64,000 bases of DNA from assembly GCA_004009845.1 (NCBI GenBank), contig RMBW01000003.1, forward strand, positions 682,001-746,000, given 5' to 3'. Numbering within the stretch: position 1 is the first letter of the stretch; every line of letters starts with the position of its first letter. This DNA is from Davidsoniella eucalypti (taxonomy: Eukaryota > Ascomycota > Sordariomycetes > Microascales > Ceratocystidaceae). The position numbers and the translations under genes were made by a program. The notes beneath the pieces were generated by a model that was given only the letters and a program-made list of their open reading frames with translations, was not told where the DNA came from and did not search any database. Shown here piece after piece: positions 22,439 through 34,355 of the stretch.

Positions 22439-24236
22439 CTAACTATCATCTTCACCATCACTCTCACGACGTCCACTGGCTCCAACATGGCGTGAATTCA
22501 CGCCCCATCCGTTGTCCAGCAGCGAAGCTGCCTCTTCTAGACTGAGACCAGCAGTCTCGGGATAGATGCGCCAAATCATAGCGAGGCCAATCGCGCATAT
22601 CGCGGCATAAAGTACAAAAGTCCACGACGGCGTCAATACGTCCATCATAGGCAGGAAGGTCAGGCCGACGACAAAGTTAGCACCCCAGTTAGTAGCTGTG
22701 GCAACACCGCTACCCAGCGAACGCACCGATAGCGCGAAAAGCTCGCTCTGCATCCATGGAACATTGCCAATGCCGATAGCGTAGCCAGCAACGTAGATCA
22801 TGAAGCTGATGAGGATCAGCAGAGCAGGCGTGCTAGTGCCATTACTTGAGGAGTTGTGCATGACAGAGATCCGAGAGAAGCCGTAGGCAGAGAGCAAAAG
22901 CCCCAGAATCATCAACGGGACCGACCACAGCAGGATACGCCGCCGGCCGATGCGGTCGATGGTCATGAGTGCTACGGCGGTGAATGCCATATTGGTCACA
23001 GCTACAGTGAGCGATGTTAGAGTCGGAACCGTAAAGCCAACCATGGTAAAGATAGTAGCCGAGAAATACATGAGCGAGTTCTAGAGCACATGTTAGTTAC
23101 ACATAGTCACAGTTCACAGGGAGAAGGTGAGGAAATAGATCTTACAAAGCCACTGAGTTGCTGCAAACTCTGCAACAAGCATGCAATTGCCAGCGCATGC
23201 CGGTTCTTGGGCACAGTGAATAGTTCGTACCACGAATCTGACAACCAACGAAGCCGATCCGGTGCCCGAGCACGGCGCACAGCTAGTCCGACCGCAGCTT
23301 CCTGCTCGTTGCGCACCTCAATCTCGATAGCGCGAACGATGGCATCAGCCTGGGAAAGCTCACACGCATTAGCGCGCAGAACGACACGCTTAGCTGCCGC
23401 CACCTGGCCAGAACGTATCAACCAACGCGGCGTCTCAGGCATCAACATAATTACAGTCGACTGTAGCGCAGCAGGCACAGCACCCAGGCCGACCATCCAG
23501 CGCCACGCCGTTGCCGCGTCTCCGTACTCGGTATACACCCAGCCGACTATGTATGCAATGACCTGGCCCAGCGTGATGAACAGCACGTTTGCTGTCACTA
23601 ATCGACCACGATGTTTCGTCGGCGCGATCTCGGAAATGTATAGTGGCACGACGAATGAAGCCGCGCCCACTGCTGCGCCAACAATGCAGCGCCCACCTAC
23701 CATGGTGGCCACAGTGTTGGCCATGCTCTGAACCAGCGCGCCAGCTATGAACAATACATCGGCCACTAGAATCACGCGGCGCCGGCCGAGGCGATCGGCT
23801 ATGACGGATGAAAACGGCGATACGATTAGCGCAAACAGCGCCGTAGACGACGTTATTAGAGACTTGTCCAGCGATGTCAGCGATCGGCCTGATAGGTCGT
23901 AGTTGACCGAGACCAACGTTGCTGAGATGATACCCGTGTCGTCTATATGATATCGGGTTAGTCACGTGGTTAGGGTTTGGTGGGTAATCCGGAGATTGGG
24001 AGCCTAGGGGGAAGAAGGAGGGTTGAAGACTTACAACCAAAAAGAAGGCCGCTGACTCCCGCGGCCGCTGTCAAAAGCCATACAAAAAGACCCGGCAAAG
24101 GCTCCGTCTTGGCAGCTCCGCCATCGTCAAGATCGTCGGAATCGGTGTGGCGCCGATATGGGCCGCGTTCGTAATCGTGGCCGTCGTCAGCTCGGCTGAT
24201 TAGCGCCTGCTGGGCATCGTCGTCGCCCAAGGCCAT
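22439..24236 (-). CDS. MFS sugar-porter, myo-inositol transporter-like (Itr1 type)
   Basis: Three exons on the minus strand (24236-24035, 23942-23146, 23080-22439), with introns of 92 and 65 nt, give 546 residues. The start is a clear ATG at 24236. Exon 1 ends inside GVSGLLFGYDTG, the first membrane span, so the first intron splits the signature Tyr codon. Sugar-porter hallmarks are DRLGRRR after span 2, PETPRWLI before the central loop, QQLSGFNSLMYFSATIF in span 7, RIGRRR, and PETAGLSLEE at the end of span 12. The span-7 stretch and overall length best match fungal proton/myo-inositol symporters such as Itr1 in the plasma membrane. Another polyol or sugar remains possible. Confidence 0.87.
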
Positions 24237-27200
24237 TCTATGGCGAAAAGGAGATGAAGATATGCGGAAGGGCGGAAATGAAGGGCTAGATAATGATGAT
24301 GGTAGAACTAAATAAAATATAAAAGTTGAAAAATGCTATATGCTTTTCTTTACCGAGGCATTATGGTTGTAAGAAAGAAGGAAACAAATAAAAGATAAAA
24401 GATAAAAGAAAGATAGGACAACTGTTCCTCGTCTTAGCGTGAGCACGATCTATTGTTTCTCGCTTTCTTTTTCTCTCTCCAAAACAGAACAAGCAATCGA
24501 CGAGACGATGGTTCGTTTCGACGAATCAACAACTATGCAAAACAACAAACAATGCAGCACGATGACTACCCCCAACGATGTGCTGAAAGCTGCTGAAATC
24601 GGGGTAGAGTTGCTGTAATCGGAACAGAAATGCCAAAGCTTCAGGTGTAGTTGAAACAACGGCTATTCAACAATTAATGATGTCACATCGAAGGAGAGAA
24701 GGAGACCAGAACAAGAATAGGCGGCCAGACTAACTTATAGAAGCAAAGCTCCTGGTATTTCGTTTAAGTGCAAAGCCAGATAAGAATGCTAAGGCCTGGG
24801 GAAAGTCGATAATTAAGGAGTATTTTTCTCCCGCTCTTCATTCTCTTGTTCTTCTCTCCTGGTCTTTTTTATTCTTCTTTTTTTATTTCTTTTTTTTTTT
24901 AGCATGGTACGATGAAACAAATAAACGCGGTACTATTAGAAAATCAAATCAATAGTTTTTCTCGTCATTTTCGTTTGATTTCAATTGAATCTTAGGGTTA
25001 ACCTACAACTAGCACATTGGCACGCGATACCTCTAGCATCAAATATAGAAAATCTCACAATTTGTCTCTTCTAACAACTGCTGTCCTAAAGTTAGTCCAG
25101 AGTCATTGCTTGCCCCTAGTATCAAAAATACGAAAAAGTTACGCGGAAAACTTGTGTTGTACTTCTTCTTTGACTTGAAGATCGTAAGAATAAGCCTAGA
25201 CCTTGGGGTTGTTGATGAATTTCCGTTTTCAGATCGCTAGAAAACTCAAAGTATTGCCAAGGGAAAAAAAGTAAGAAGAAAAAGATGCCACCGGATCTAA
25301 ACTAGGGAAGCGAATTGTCGTAGAAATAAAAGGCAGCTGCAGCAAAACTTGGTTCCTGGAGACAGTCTTAGGGATTCTCGAATCTCATCTTGGAGAAAGA
25401 GGGAGGGCGTGACACAGAAACAGCGTCATAGAATTGGAACCTGTGACTTGCATGTGAACGCTGTTAAGTTAGTTACTATTAGTAGCTGACTGTAGGAACA
25501 ACATAGAAGCTATTGTTGTATATCTGTATGGGTTTCCAGAGACTACAACAACTCACTAAATTTCCAGTCAACTGAACTAAGTTCTTCTACATGTAAGACA
25601 CATCCCGTATTAAGACATGCAGAACAATACGACTATACCGAGAATGGATATATTCTTAGTTGTATATGGCTATGTGTCGGCATAATACGAGATATTTCGT
25701 TCACTAGATCGAAGGTGTTTGCCCTACTAGAACAAAGTGATAGCCCAGCCGCCTGCTATAGCGTGCACGGCTGGACAGGCCAGGGTTTTGCTTCTTGGGC
25801 GGCTGGAGTTCTGGGGCCTACAGTAAGTAGATTTTGTTTTGGCAGATTAGGAGACAAGTGTGGAAAGTTGTTAGCACGAGGAAAGCCTGGGGTCTCTTTC
25901 TACGTTGTAGTACATATACAAAGTGGTAAATCTGTGGTTGTATGGTACTCTAGACACTTGACCAACTGCTGCATTCCTTTATAGGGAGCAGCTGAAAGAT
26001 TCCGAGGCTCCAAATTAGGGCACTTGGATCTGACTGCATCCGGTAGACTGACTACCAGGGAGAAAGCGACAGAGACATCTGAGAACAACAACTTGAAGAA
26101 AGTAAGAGGAATATTACCTGCAAGGACAAATGGCTTGTGAGCCTGGCATCAAGATATAAACAGTGGTTGGGTGTCGATCACTTGCCGCTGTGGCCTTCTT
26201 TGATACATATTTTCATGAGTTTTTTTTTTTTTTTACAGGGCCTGGAGAACCTGTTTAGGGCCTGTGCTGGCGGACTTTCTGGGGGGGCTTTAGCGGGCCG
26301 TTATAGTGGGTGCGTGCGCTATGCGTGGCGTAACCAGCAACCAACCCCAGTGAACAAACAGATATATGTAAACAGTCGGGCAGTGTCTAACTATCTGAAC
26401 CTGGATACGGAACAAAATGGATTGTGTCACTACAATTAGATCTGCTTGTGAGATTCTGACTTGCTGTTTTTGGCCTGCCCCATTCCTGAGTTCTTCAGTC
26501 ATTCCACTGCTCCATCATTATCTTGCGACGTCTTCCGTCTTCGCCTTCCAAGTCTTCGCCTACTCTATGTATCTCGTTCCCGTCGAGAATCACTAGAAAA
26601 AGATCACATGGCTGTGGCTAGCGAACGCTACATCCGGGTTACATTTACTGGGTGCAGTTAGGGTTTGCCGTCTACCGTCCACTAGCCAATCGCCGGCTTC
26701 AGTTGACCAGGCCTCGTCTCGCTTGTGCGCTCGCGCTTTCCTCCAAAGCCAAAAGCAAGAAGAAAGAGAATAGAGCCTAAATTCGCTGGTGATTCTCACA
26801 TTGACGGCTCTTTTTTCTTGTCCTTCCCCTCTTTGAACATTCCATTCCTTTGGCTCTCTATATTTTCCCTTTTCTTCGACTATCTTTCTATTTTTCGGCT
26901 CGTCGTCCCCCATCTTATTTTGATAGCATCTTATCTAATACCATTTCTGCGGCTTCTCCTGTTCACTAGCATATTTTTATCCCTCTGGCCTTGCAATATT
27001 CGAAATCCCCCGCTGCTTTGCCTCAACAATAGGCCTCGACTCGCCAATCTCACAGATACATAAATACACAAATAGGCGCCATCTCTGTTTACGACTGCTA
27101 CAAAGCCTTCAGACGTCCATCTGCTTCCTTAGACCCTATCTTTTCTTTCCACCTATCTGATCCTGCACTGTCCGCTGCTCCAACTTATAGCAAACAATAC

Positions 27201-27348
27201 ACCAATAGTCCAGTAGCAACTTCGGGCGCTCTCTCCAATCGATATCATCCCATCTGATAACAATCCGCTATTCACAATCTCCCGCGGCGACCGCTTGCCT
27301 AGCTGCCTACCTGTATATCTTACACCTGCCATTACTACCGATACTACC
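24237..27348. other. 3.1-kb divergent interval between inositol transporter and BUD6
   Basis: Shared upstream region of two divergent genes. No supportable gene. AT-rich in the centre (24840-25300), with T/A runs. A GC-rich patch with G runs lies at 26240-26340. From 26611 to 27348 there is no ATG on the plus strand and the sequence is pyrimidine-rich, consistent with a long BUD6 leader. TTAGGGTTT occurs at 26658-26666. Confidence 0.6.
26611..27348 (+). promoter_or_regulatory. ATG-free pyrimidine-rich leader of BUD6
   Basis: Reading every base of the plus strand, I find no ATG in any frame over these 738 nt; the next upstream ATG is at 26608. The stretch is rich in C and T and ends directly at the BUD6 start. 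This fits a long 5' untranslated region kept clear of upstream starts. Transcript start and extent are inferred. Confidence 0.55.
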
Positions 27349-30300
27349 ATGTCGTCCTCAAGATCGCGCCGATCGCCTGGCGCAAACGATGTTGGCCCTC
27401 CGCCTACTATGCCTGTTCCAGGCCGTTCACAATCGCCCGGTGGAAGCTTAGCTAGCGGAAGGCCGTCCGGGTCTTCGCGGTCACGGTCACAAGGCGGCTC
27501 CGGCGGCACTAGCAACGGCCGTCCTAGCGTAAGTCTCCCTTCTTCGGCATAAAATCTACTCTACTACCCTCTCCTCCCCTCTCCATCACCCCCCGCCATA
27601 CGCTCTATCGGCTACCAGTTTGCTTGTTTGTTCACTCGCTTGCCCACGTGTTACTGGCTTACCACCTGTCCGGGGCTGAACACGCCTGCACATCTCTCGC
27701 CAAATACGTTCCTGCCCACGATTTCAGTATCCCCATCTGCCTACTTTCGACAGACAGAAACTAACACTTTCATGTGAATTTGCTCCTTTTTACAGACATC
27801 CAGCGGAACATCATCATCCTTATCGCAAATCGAGAAAAGTGTCACCCACCTGCTAGTGGCCACCAAACAGCTACTCGAAACCCTGACAAAATGGTCCCGC
27901 AACCAGGCTACCGACAGCCAGGTCTCCGATGTCTATGTACGTCTCGGCTACGAGTTCAACATGGCATGCCGTGCCTTCAACGCCATCGGTGTAGATACGA
28001 GTGATCTCGGCAATGTCCCCGAAGAACTTCGAAACATACTCGAGGCCACCCTTAGCCAGGAAGCCAGCTCTGAAAGTCTTGACCGGTATCTGCCCCGAAT
28101 CCGCGACATCATCATCAATCTGCTCCAGGGTTTAAAGCGCAAACAACAACGTCTCCGCCAGCGCCAACGCAGCGACCGCGATAGTGCTGGATCCGGGGGT
28201 GGCAGCATATCGTCTGCTGCTGACCGCACCACCAGCATGAGCACTGTCGCAAGTGTTGGAAGCGGCCTCACTAGCATGATCGAGGACGGGTTAGAAAACG
28301 GCTACGATGTTCGGCGCGGCGATTCGCAAGCTAGCTCTCGCCGCTATAACTCGGCACGAGATCAACCCCGCGGCTCTGTTAGCTCCGATGCTGCTTCACC
28401 AAATGGCGTCAGCAACCCTACTGTTAATGCTCCGCCAATCCCGCCGTACCCCGATGGTCCGGCCCCCAGCGGAGACTTTGGCCTCGACTCGTTCCCGCCG
28501 CCTCCTCCTCCACCGCCTCAGGAAACCCAGACGCCTGCCGATGCTCTGGCCAAGCTACAAAAGGAGGGAAATCTAGAAAGACGAGCATCCCGCCGTTACT
28601 CGCAGTACCAGATCTCGAAAGTCCTGAACTCTCAAGCTGTGCCTATGCTTCCTCAGGGCGCTGCAAACCTGCCTGCCCGCCGTGATAAGGACAAACAGGA
28701 GGCCATGCTCGCGGTTAGTCAACGTCGGGAATCTATGAACGGCCGCCACTCGCGCACAGCCTCGAATCTTGCACGCTCTGCCTTTGAGAACTCGCCGGCG
28801 CGGGTGCCGGAGAGGCTGCTAGAAGAACCAGAGCCTATTGCAGAGACTCCCCAACAACATGAAGAGTCATCTCCATATCCGAGAACGAGACCCGTAAAGG
28901 AGATGGCTTCCGTACGAGAGCGGGAGGAGCCTCGCAGTCCGCCGATATCTAATGGTGTAGCGCATAAGCCACGAACACCCGAACCTAGTCGACGGTCGCA
29001 AGCTCCCTCGGAACCCCAAACACCCAAAGATTTGACACTATTTTTACAATACAAGAGCAAAATCAAGAAGATTGTGCTACCAGAGGGCCGTAAAGAACTT
29101 ACGATTGGGCGGCTACAGCTTGCCTTTATCGAAAAGTTCTCATGGAACACCCAACACAACGGTGTCGACCTGCCCGAGATCTACATCCAAGACCCCGTAT
29201 CGGGAATCAGACATGAACTCGAGGATTTGTCTGATATCAACGACCGGACTGTGCTTGTGCTCAACATTGAGCCTCTAGACGAAATCAAGCGTCACATTGA
29301 CGAGGGTCTCGGTGGTCTCAGAAAGCTTGTTGAACAAGTCAGAGAAAACGTCGAGAGCCAAGGAACCAGCTTGATTCGTGTCTCCGAAAGACAACAAGAG
29401 ACGTCCAAGGAAGTTTCGCGTCTAGCATCGGTGCCTCCCTCACAAACCATTATACAGCAAGGCCCGCCTGTTAGCCCCCCTAGAGGAGCGGGAGCATCAT
29501 CGGGCCCTAAGATGAGCACTGCAGATATCAGTGAGATCAAAATCCTACGGAGAGATCTGGCTGTTCTCCGTCAAACCTACTCAACCTTCCAGTCATCCAT
29601 TGAAGCCTCCATGGCCGCTGTGCGCACCAAAGCTTCTAATATCAAGTCGGCTGCCGTGCGGGCCATAATACCCGACATTGAAGGTGATGGTGGCTACTCA
29701 TACGTGACCGACGGCCGCAAGAAGCTCAACTCCGACTCTGATCATCTAGTCAACAAAGTTGACGATCTACAGGATCTGGTGGAAGATCTCCGTAAAGATG
29801 TCGTGCATCGTGGCGTGCGGCCTCTGCCTAGACAGCTCGAGACCGTTACCAAGGACATTGGTCTGCTCACCAAGGAGCTGAGCCAGATGGATGAATACAT
29901 CAAGCGCGAGCGGCCAATCTGGACTAAAATCTGGGAGAAGGAGCTAGAAGATGTGTGCCAGGGTCGTGACGAGTTGCGACTCATGGAGGATCTACTTGTC
30001 GATCTCAAGGACGATCTGCAGAAGGCTTCAGAGACCTTTACGTTAGTCGAACAAGCCACCAAGGAGCAGATGAAGGATAACGGCACGGGAGCCAGCGCTG
30101 GCCAAGCTAGAAGCTTCTCGAAGGGTCTGAACAATCTCGGCAACAGCCTAGACCAGAACGCAGCCAAGGACGGCGTTCTCGGCGAGGTTCGTGCGCTGCA
30201 GCCCAACCACGAAGACCGACTCGAAGCTATTGAGCGTGCGCAAAAGATCCGGCAAAAGGAGCTGTCTACGCGCATGACCAACGCACTACAGAAGGAACTA

Positions 30301-30588
30301 ACTAACTTTGCCGACTCGGGTGGACTGAAGAAGTCTGGCGGTTTCGAAGAGGTCGAGCGTGCACGAAAGGCTGCCGAGGAGCGTGTCCGCCGCGATGTTT
30401 GGGGCGCTGTTGGTGGTGGTGTCATCGAAATAGACGATGCAGGCAACGATACCATCGTCCCCGAGAGTGTCGAGGGGGCTGATGTGGTAGAAATACCGGC
30501 AGTAGGCGACCTTGGCGATGAGTTCGATGAGGATGAAATGGGCGATTTTGAGATATTACCAGATGGCACGGTTGTTCCACGATCGTGA
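27349..30588 (+). CDS. BUD6: Actin-interacting polarity protein Bud6/Aip3
   Basis: Exon 1 (27349-27528) encodes a Ser/Arg-rich head and exon 2 (27796-30588) the rest; the 267-nt intron is long for this window. Total 990 residues. A conserved N-terminal block (about 61-190) starts at SSGTSSSLSQIEKSVTHLL and runs through LLQGLKRKQQRLRQ. A low-complexity linker follows, with a proline run. The AIP3 core starts near residue 470 (DLTLFLQYKSKIKKI) and includes LPEIYIQDPVSGIRHELEDL and long heptad-like helices to about residue 920. The tail is acidic. From family knowledge, Bud6 sits in the polarisome at hyphal tips and septa, binds G-actin and activates the formin Bni1/SepA. The ATG at 27349 is the first one available for over 700 nt. 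Confidence 0.94.
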
Positions 30589-32053
30589 ACAACGGCACTG
30601 GTTAAAGAAAGAAGAAAGTAGGCAAGATACGGGTTTTTTTTATAATCCATAGGCTAGTAGCCTGTGAGCCTTGATGTAGGGTCTATTGGCACTCAAGACA
30701 CCAACCGGTTAGTTGGGCTGGTCTGCGTGTGTGTGTAGTTTTGTACCATCACCATTGTTTTCTACTGACATACGTTAAGTACAATAATTTCGAGTTTTTT
30801 TTTGTTCACAATGCTACCTTTTGAGAAGCAAGAGGAGCAGAATTATCATCATAATCTATCTATCAATCATATTTGTACATTCAAACACTAGTTACTAGTC
30901 TCTACTATCAATCTCAGATCCTGTGCTGTATTACCAGAAGTACAGCATACCTTGAAGGCCCAGCTGTTCTCACATACTCTCGCTCCGAAGGCCACCTTGA
31001 CATTACGAAGCTGTTGGCTGAGAAAGGAGGCAACGTCCGTTAGTGAGATTCTCATGGCCGTATTGTTCTGGTGTTAGTCTGCTCTCAAGGCCATCTTGAG
31101 ACTGTAAAGCTCTTTGATTTCCCTTGTCAATCAATCATTGGAATGGCCATGCTAGTACTGCTGTTATGTTAGCTTGTATCAGAGGACATCTTGACGTTGT
31201 GAAAGGTGCTATTATTAATTGTGAGGATTCTCTCGGTGATACTGCTCTTGCATTAGCTTTCGCGGAAACCCTTTTTATTTTTTTTTGTTGCCGGGCTTTT
31301 GATTGGCGAAAGAGCCGATGTCGATGGTCATGATTGAGGCGGCCTTCCTAGACTTCCCAGATCTGCCGTCTTGGGTGAGCAACAGAGCCGAAATTACCCT
31401 TTCTCTTGGTGGCCCTCTCAAAATCAATATTGCAGCATGGCCAAAAGTTAAGAATCACACCTATAAATCTTTGAAAGCTAATTACAAAGACAAACGGTCT
31501 AGAAGATAATTAGAGTCTTTAAAAAAACATCAGTAGGTGCTTTTAATCGAATTATATTTTCTCCTCTGGCCAGACAAGGTTTAATTGTGGCCTGATTTGG
31601 TAATAATGTACGGGAGAATGTCCAATTTTCCACAGAAAGCAATTGGAAGTTCTAGCGCCTAAGGCAGCTGATAGGTGGGAGCTGTGGGTGCCACAGCAGG
31701 CACTGATTATGTAACTGAGATCCTCTTGGCTCCTTGGCTGTAAGGCTATTTCCAGTGCTTCGACTTGTGGAGACTCTGGCCGGCCGGCCAACCAGGATTG
31801 TTCTCAGTACCCCGCCAAAACATAGTACCCAGCAGTTACTCGAATGAATTCATGGAAAGATCCAAACACAAAATACGGCAACTTACCGGCTTTATCAAAG
31901 CCTACTCTATCTTATCTTTCAGCCTTGTGGCGATTACTTGTTTAAATGCCAAATTCTTTTCCCTTTTCATTTTCCATATTCATCCTAAACGCCATTAACA
32001 GTTTTGCGCCACACCAATCTCTATCTTTAAGAGCACCCGAAAATTAAGCAAAT
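30589..32053. other. Intergenic between BUD6 and RQC1, with an ankyrin relic
   Basis: BUD6 3' flank, a broken ankyrin-repeat remnant (30963-31346, listed separately), then about 700 nt with no recognisable coding sequence leading to the RQC1 start. The composition stays AT-rich apart from a GC-richer patch near 31650-31800. Confidence 0.65.
30963..31346 (+). pseudogene. Degenerate ankyrin-repeat fragment
   Basis: Four successive translated pieces read as ankyrin repeats but no frame is intact. SEGHLDITKLLAEKGGNVR ends in a stop at 31041. SQGHLETVKLF lies at about 31083-31115. TAVMLACIRGHLDVVKG lies at about 31157-31207 in another frame, followed by GDTALALA. LLIGERADVDGHD lies at about 31293-31334 back in the first frame and ends in a stop. 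The GHLD/EVVKLL core and the G-DTAL spacing of about 33 residues are characteristic of the repeat. The fragment has no start or flanking domain and is interrupted by stops and shifts, so it is a relic of a larger ankyrin protein, probably transposed or duplicated here. Confidence 0.75.
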
Positions 32054-34355
32054 ATGTCGTCTCGTCAGATGCGCAGATTGCGCGAGAAGCAAGAACAAGA
32101 AGCACGAGCAAAACTTGAAGCTGAACGTGGCGCTGTCGAAGCAAGTGAATCAGAAGACGAGCTTCCAGTGCCACAACCGCGCCAAAGCCTATTCGCTGCG
32201 CTGGGCGACGAGAATGACAGCGACGACAAATCCGAAAATGACGACGATGAGATCCCGGACCAGGGAGAACCGTCCCCAGCCGCCGATACCCCGGATGTCA
32301 ACGCGGCAGAGACACCAGCAAAGAAGAAGAAGAACAAGGGAAAGAAAAAGAAGAAGGGCAAGAAGAAGGTCCTAGACACAGCTGCCGAAAGTGGTGCGGC
32401 GACTGAAACGAAGCAAAAGGCCGGCCCGGCGGAAAGCGAAGACGAGATTGACCGGGCACTACGTGAACTCGACCTTTCAGCCGCAACGTCAAAAGCCAAA
32501 GCGGCGGCCGACTGGCATGCGGCTATCAATCCAATTCCCAAGGGACTCTTCGAGATCAATCCAAAACACCTCAAAGAACGCAATGAGATGATCTCCGTGT
32601 TTGGCCGCGACGTCATCAACGCGGCAGATCAGGACAACCAAGCCTTCCTACAGCCACGGCCCGGCGATGCTATTACGCTGGAACACGTCCTGCGTGGCAA
32701 GCCCTATGAAAAGCTACCCGATGTTACGCTAAAGCGCAATCTCTTCATCGACGGCAAAGAGACATGGCCAAAGGCTGGGTCGGCTGGCCTGTCGATGCTG
32801 AAAGAGAGGGAGGACGAAAACGGGTTTTGGACTGAGTATCGGTTCACGGGCGATGCTGCGTTTTCGCAGATCAAGCGGCTGTTCTACGAAATGTCTATTA
32901 CAGGAGACATGCAGCCCATGATTGGGGCCTTACAGAAATACCGTAAGTGTTGCTTATAATATCTTTGTCCCCTCTTATCTGAACTTAAGAAAATCCTCTT
33001 ACTAACCCCATCGGTGCGTGGCTATAGCATATCACATATTATTTCTTCTCCAGTGTTACCTTATCGCCAAGGACCACGAAAAGAACAACTCGCTTGCCGC
33101 GGATTTAACCCAGCGCGCACTGTTCACATTTGGTCGTGTAGCGCTATCGTCTTTCAAGCGAGACATTGAGAACGGATCTGCGCGTCTTGATTTCTCACGG
33201 CCCGAAAATCGCTGGTTCATTCTTTCTGGCTATCGCAATATCAAGCTACTAGTTCGAAAGGGTGCGTATCGGACGGCTTTTGAATGGGCAAAGCTACTAG
33301 TGGCTATGGACCCCGAGAATGATTTCTACGGCATACATCACATCTTGCACATGCTTGCTATCCGTACACACCAGTCGGAATGGCTAGAAAAGTTCCTCGA
33401 CTGGATCCACATGAACGATCGAGTACGCTATGCGGCTGAGCATGACTACTATCGCCACTCGTTAGTCCTTGGACTCTTGCAACGCAAGAAGACAGACGAA
33501 GCCCGTAAGATGCTCATAGCTAACATTGAGTCCATGCCGTGGTTGTACTGCCGTTTATTCCAAGTACTAGACCTAGACGCAGTACCCTCAGTCTGGGGCA
33601 AAGAACCAAGTTTGGGTCTAAACGAACTATTCACGGCCATATACACGACATACACCAAAGATCTGTGGAACTCTCCCGAGACAAAAACTTTCCTGCGTGA
33701 AACAGCATTGCAAGCAAGCAGTTCAGGCAATCAGATAAAATCGGCCGTGAAAGCCGACTTGCGCACAATACGGTTTATATACTTAGAGAACAACACATTT
33801 CTAATGGGACTACTACCCCAAGGATCGCTCTCCAAGGAGCCCAACTACGACTTCGATCCAATGCCACCCGCGCTTGACGAGAACAAGTTCTCGGACGACA
33901 TTGATGCGTGGCCATGGAACGATTCTGACGACGAGGAAATCACACGGCGCAATGAGCTAATGCATCTCGGTGGTATGAACGATATACTCCGGGAGATCTA
34001 TGGTACCGGTCCCAACAGCATAACGGGCTTAGCCGGGCTGGCGAGAGTACTCGGGGTCAGAGTGGAAGACTCGGACCGAAATTTGACGCATGAAGAGACT
34101 GCACGGCGGTTAGTGCTAGGGGGTCTACATCGACCAGATATCGATAATGAGGATCCTAGAGACCTCGATTCAGATTATGATTCTGGTGGTTATGAAGAGT
34201 ATTATGAAGATGGCGATGAGTTAAATGCGTTCATGGGTTTGGATGAGGACGACTTTGATACGGCTGAAGAAAATATGTTCCAAGCCACTGTCGAAGATTT
34301 CGATGAAGGCGACGACTACGAGGAAAACTATGATGATTATGCCTGGGATATCTAA
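32054..34355 (+). CDS. RQC1: Ribosome quality control protein Rqc1 (TCF25 family)
   Basis: Exons 32054-32942 and 33028-34355, joined over an 85-nt intron, give 738 residues. The N-terminus (MSSRQMRRLREKQEQE) is basic. It is followed by an acidic region, a Lys-rich block near residue 90-105 and a second acidic stretch. The TCF25 domain covers roughly residues 200-590, with INPKHLKERNEMISVFG, PYHILFLLQCYLIAKDHE at the splice junction, ENRWFILSGYRN and DPENDFYGIHHILHMLA. The C-terminus is very acidic (runs of Asp/Glu/Tyr). From family knowledge, Rqc1 works with the ligase Ltn1/Rkr1, Rqc2 and Cdc48 on stalled 60S subunits and favours K48-type ubiquitin chains. The assignment is secure at family level. 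Confidence 0.93.

Noticed and set aside
25715..25984. 89-codon plus-strand frame of mixed composition
   Set aside because: It begins at GTG, is isolated, and has no neighbouring exon or family match.
29742..30650. 302-codon minus-strand frame over the BUD6 3' end
   Set aside because: Ser/Arg low-complexity antisense of the coiled-coil-coding exon; no family resemblance.
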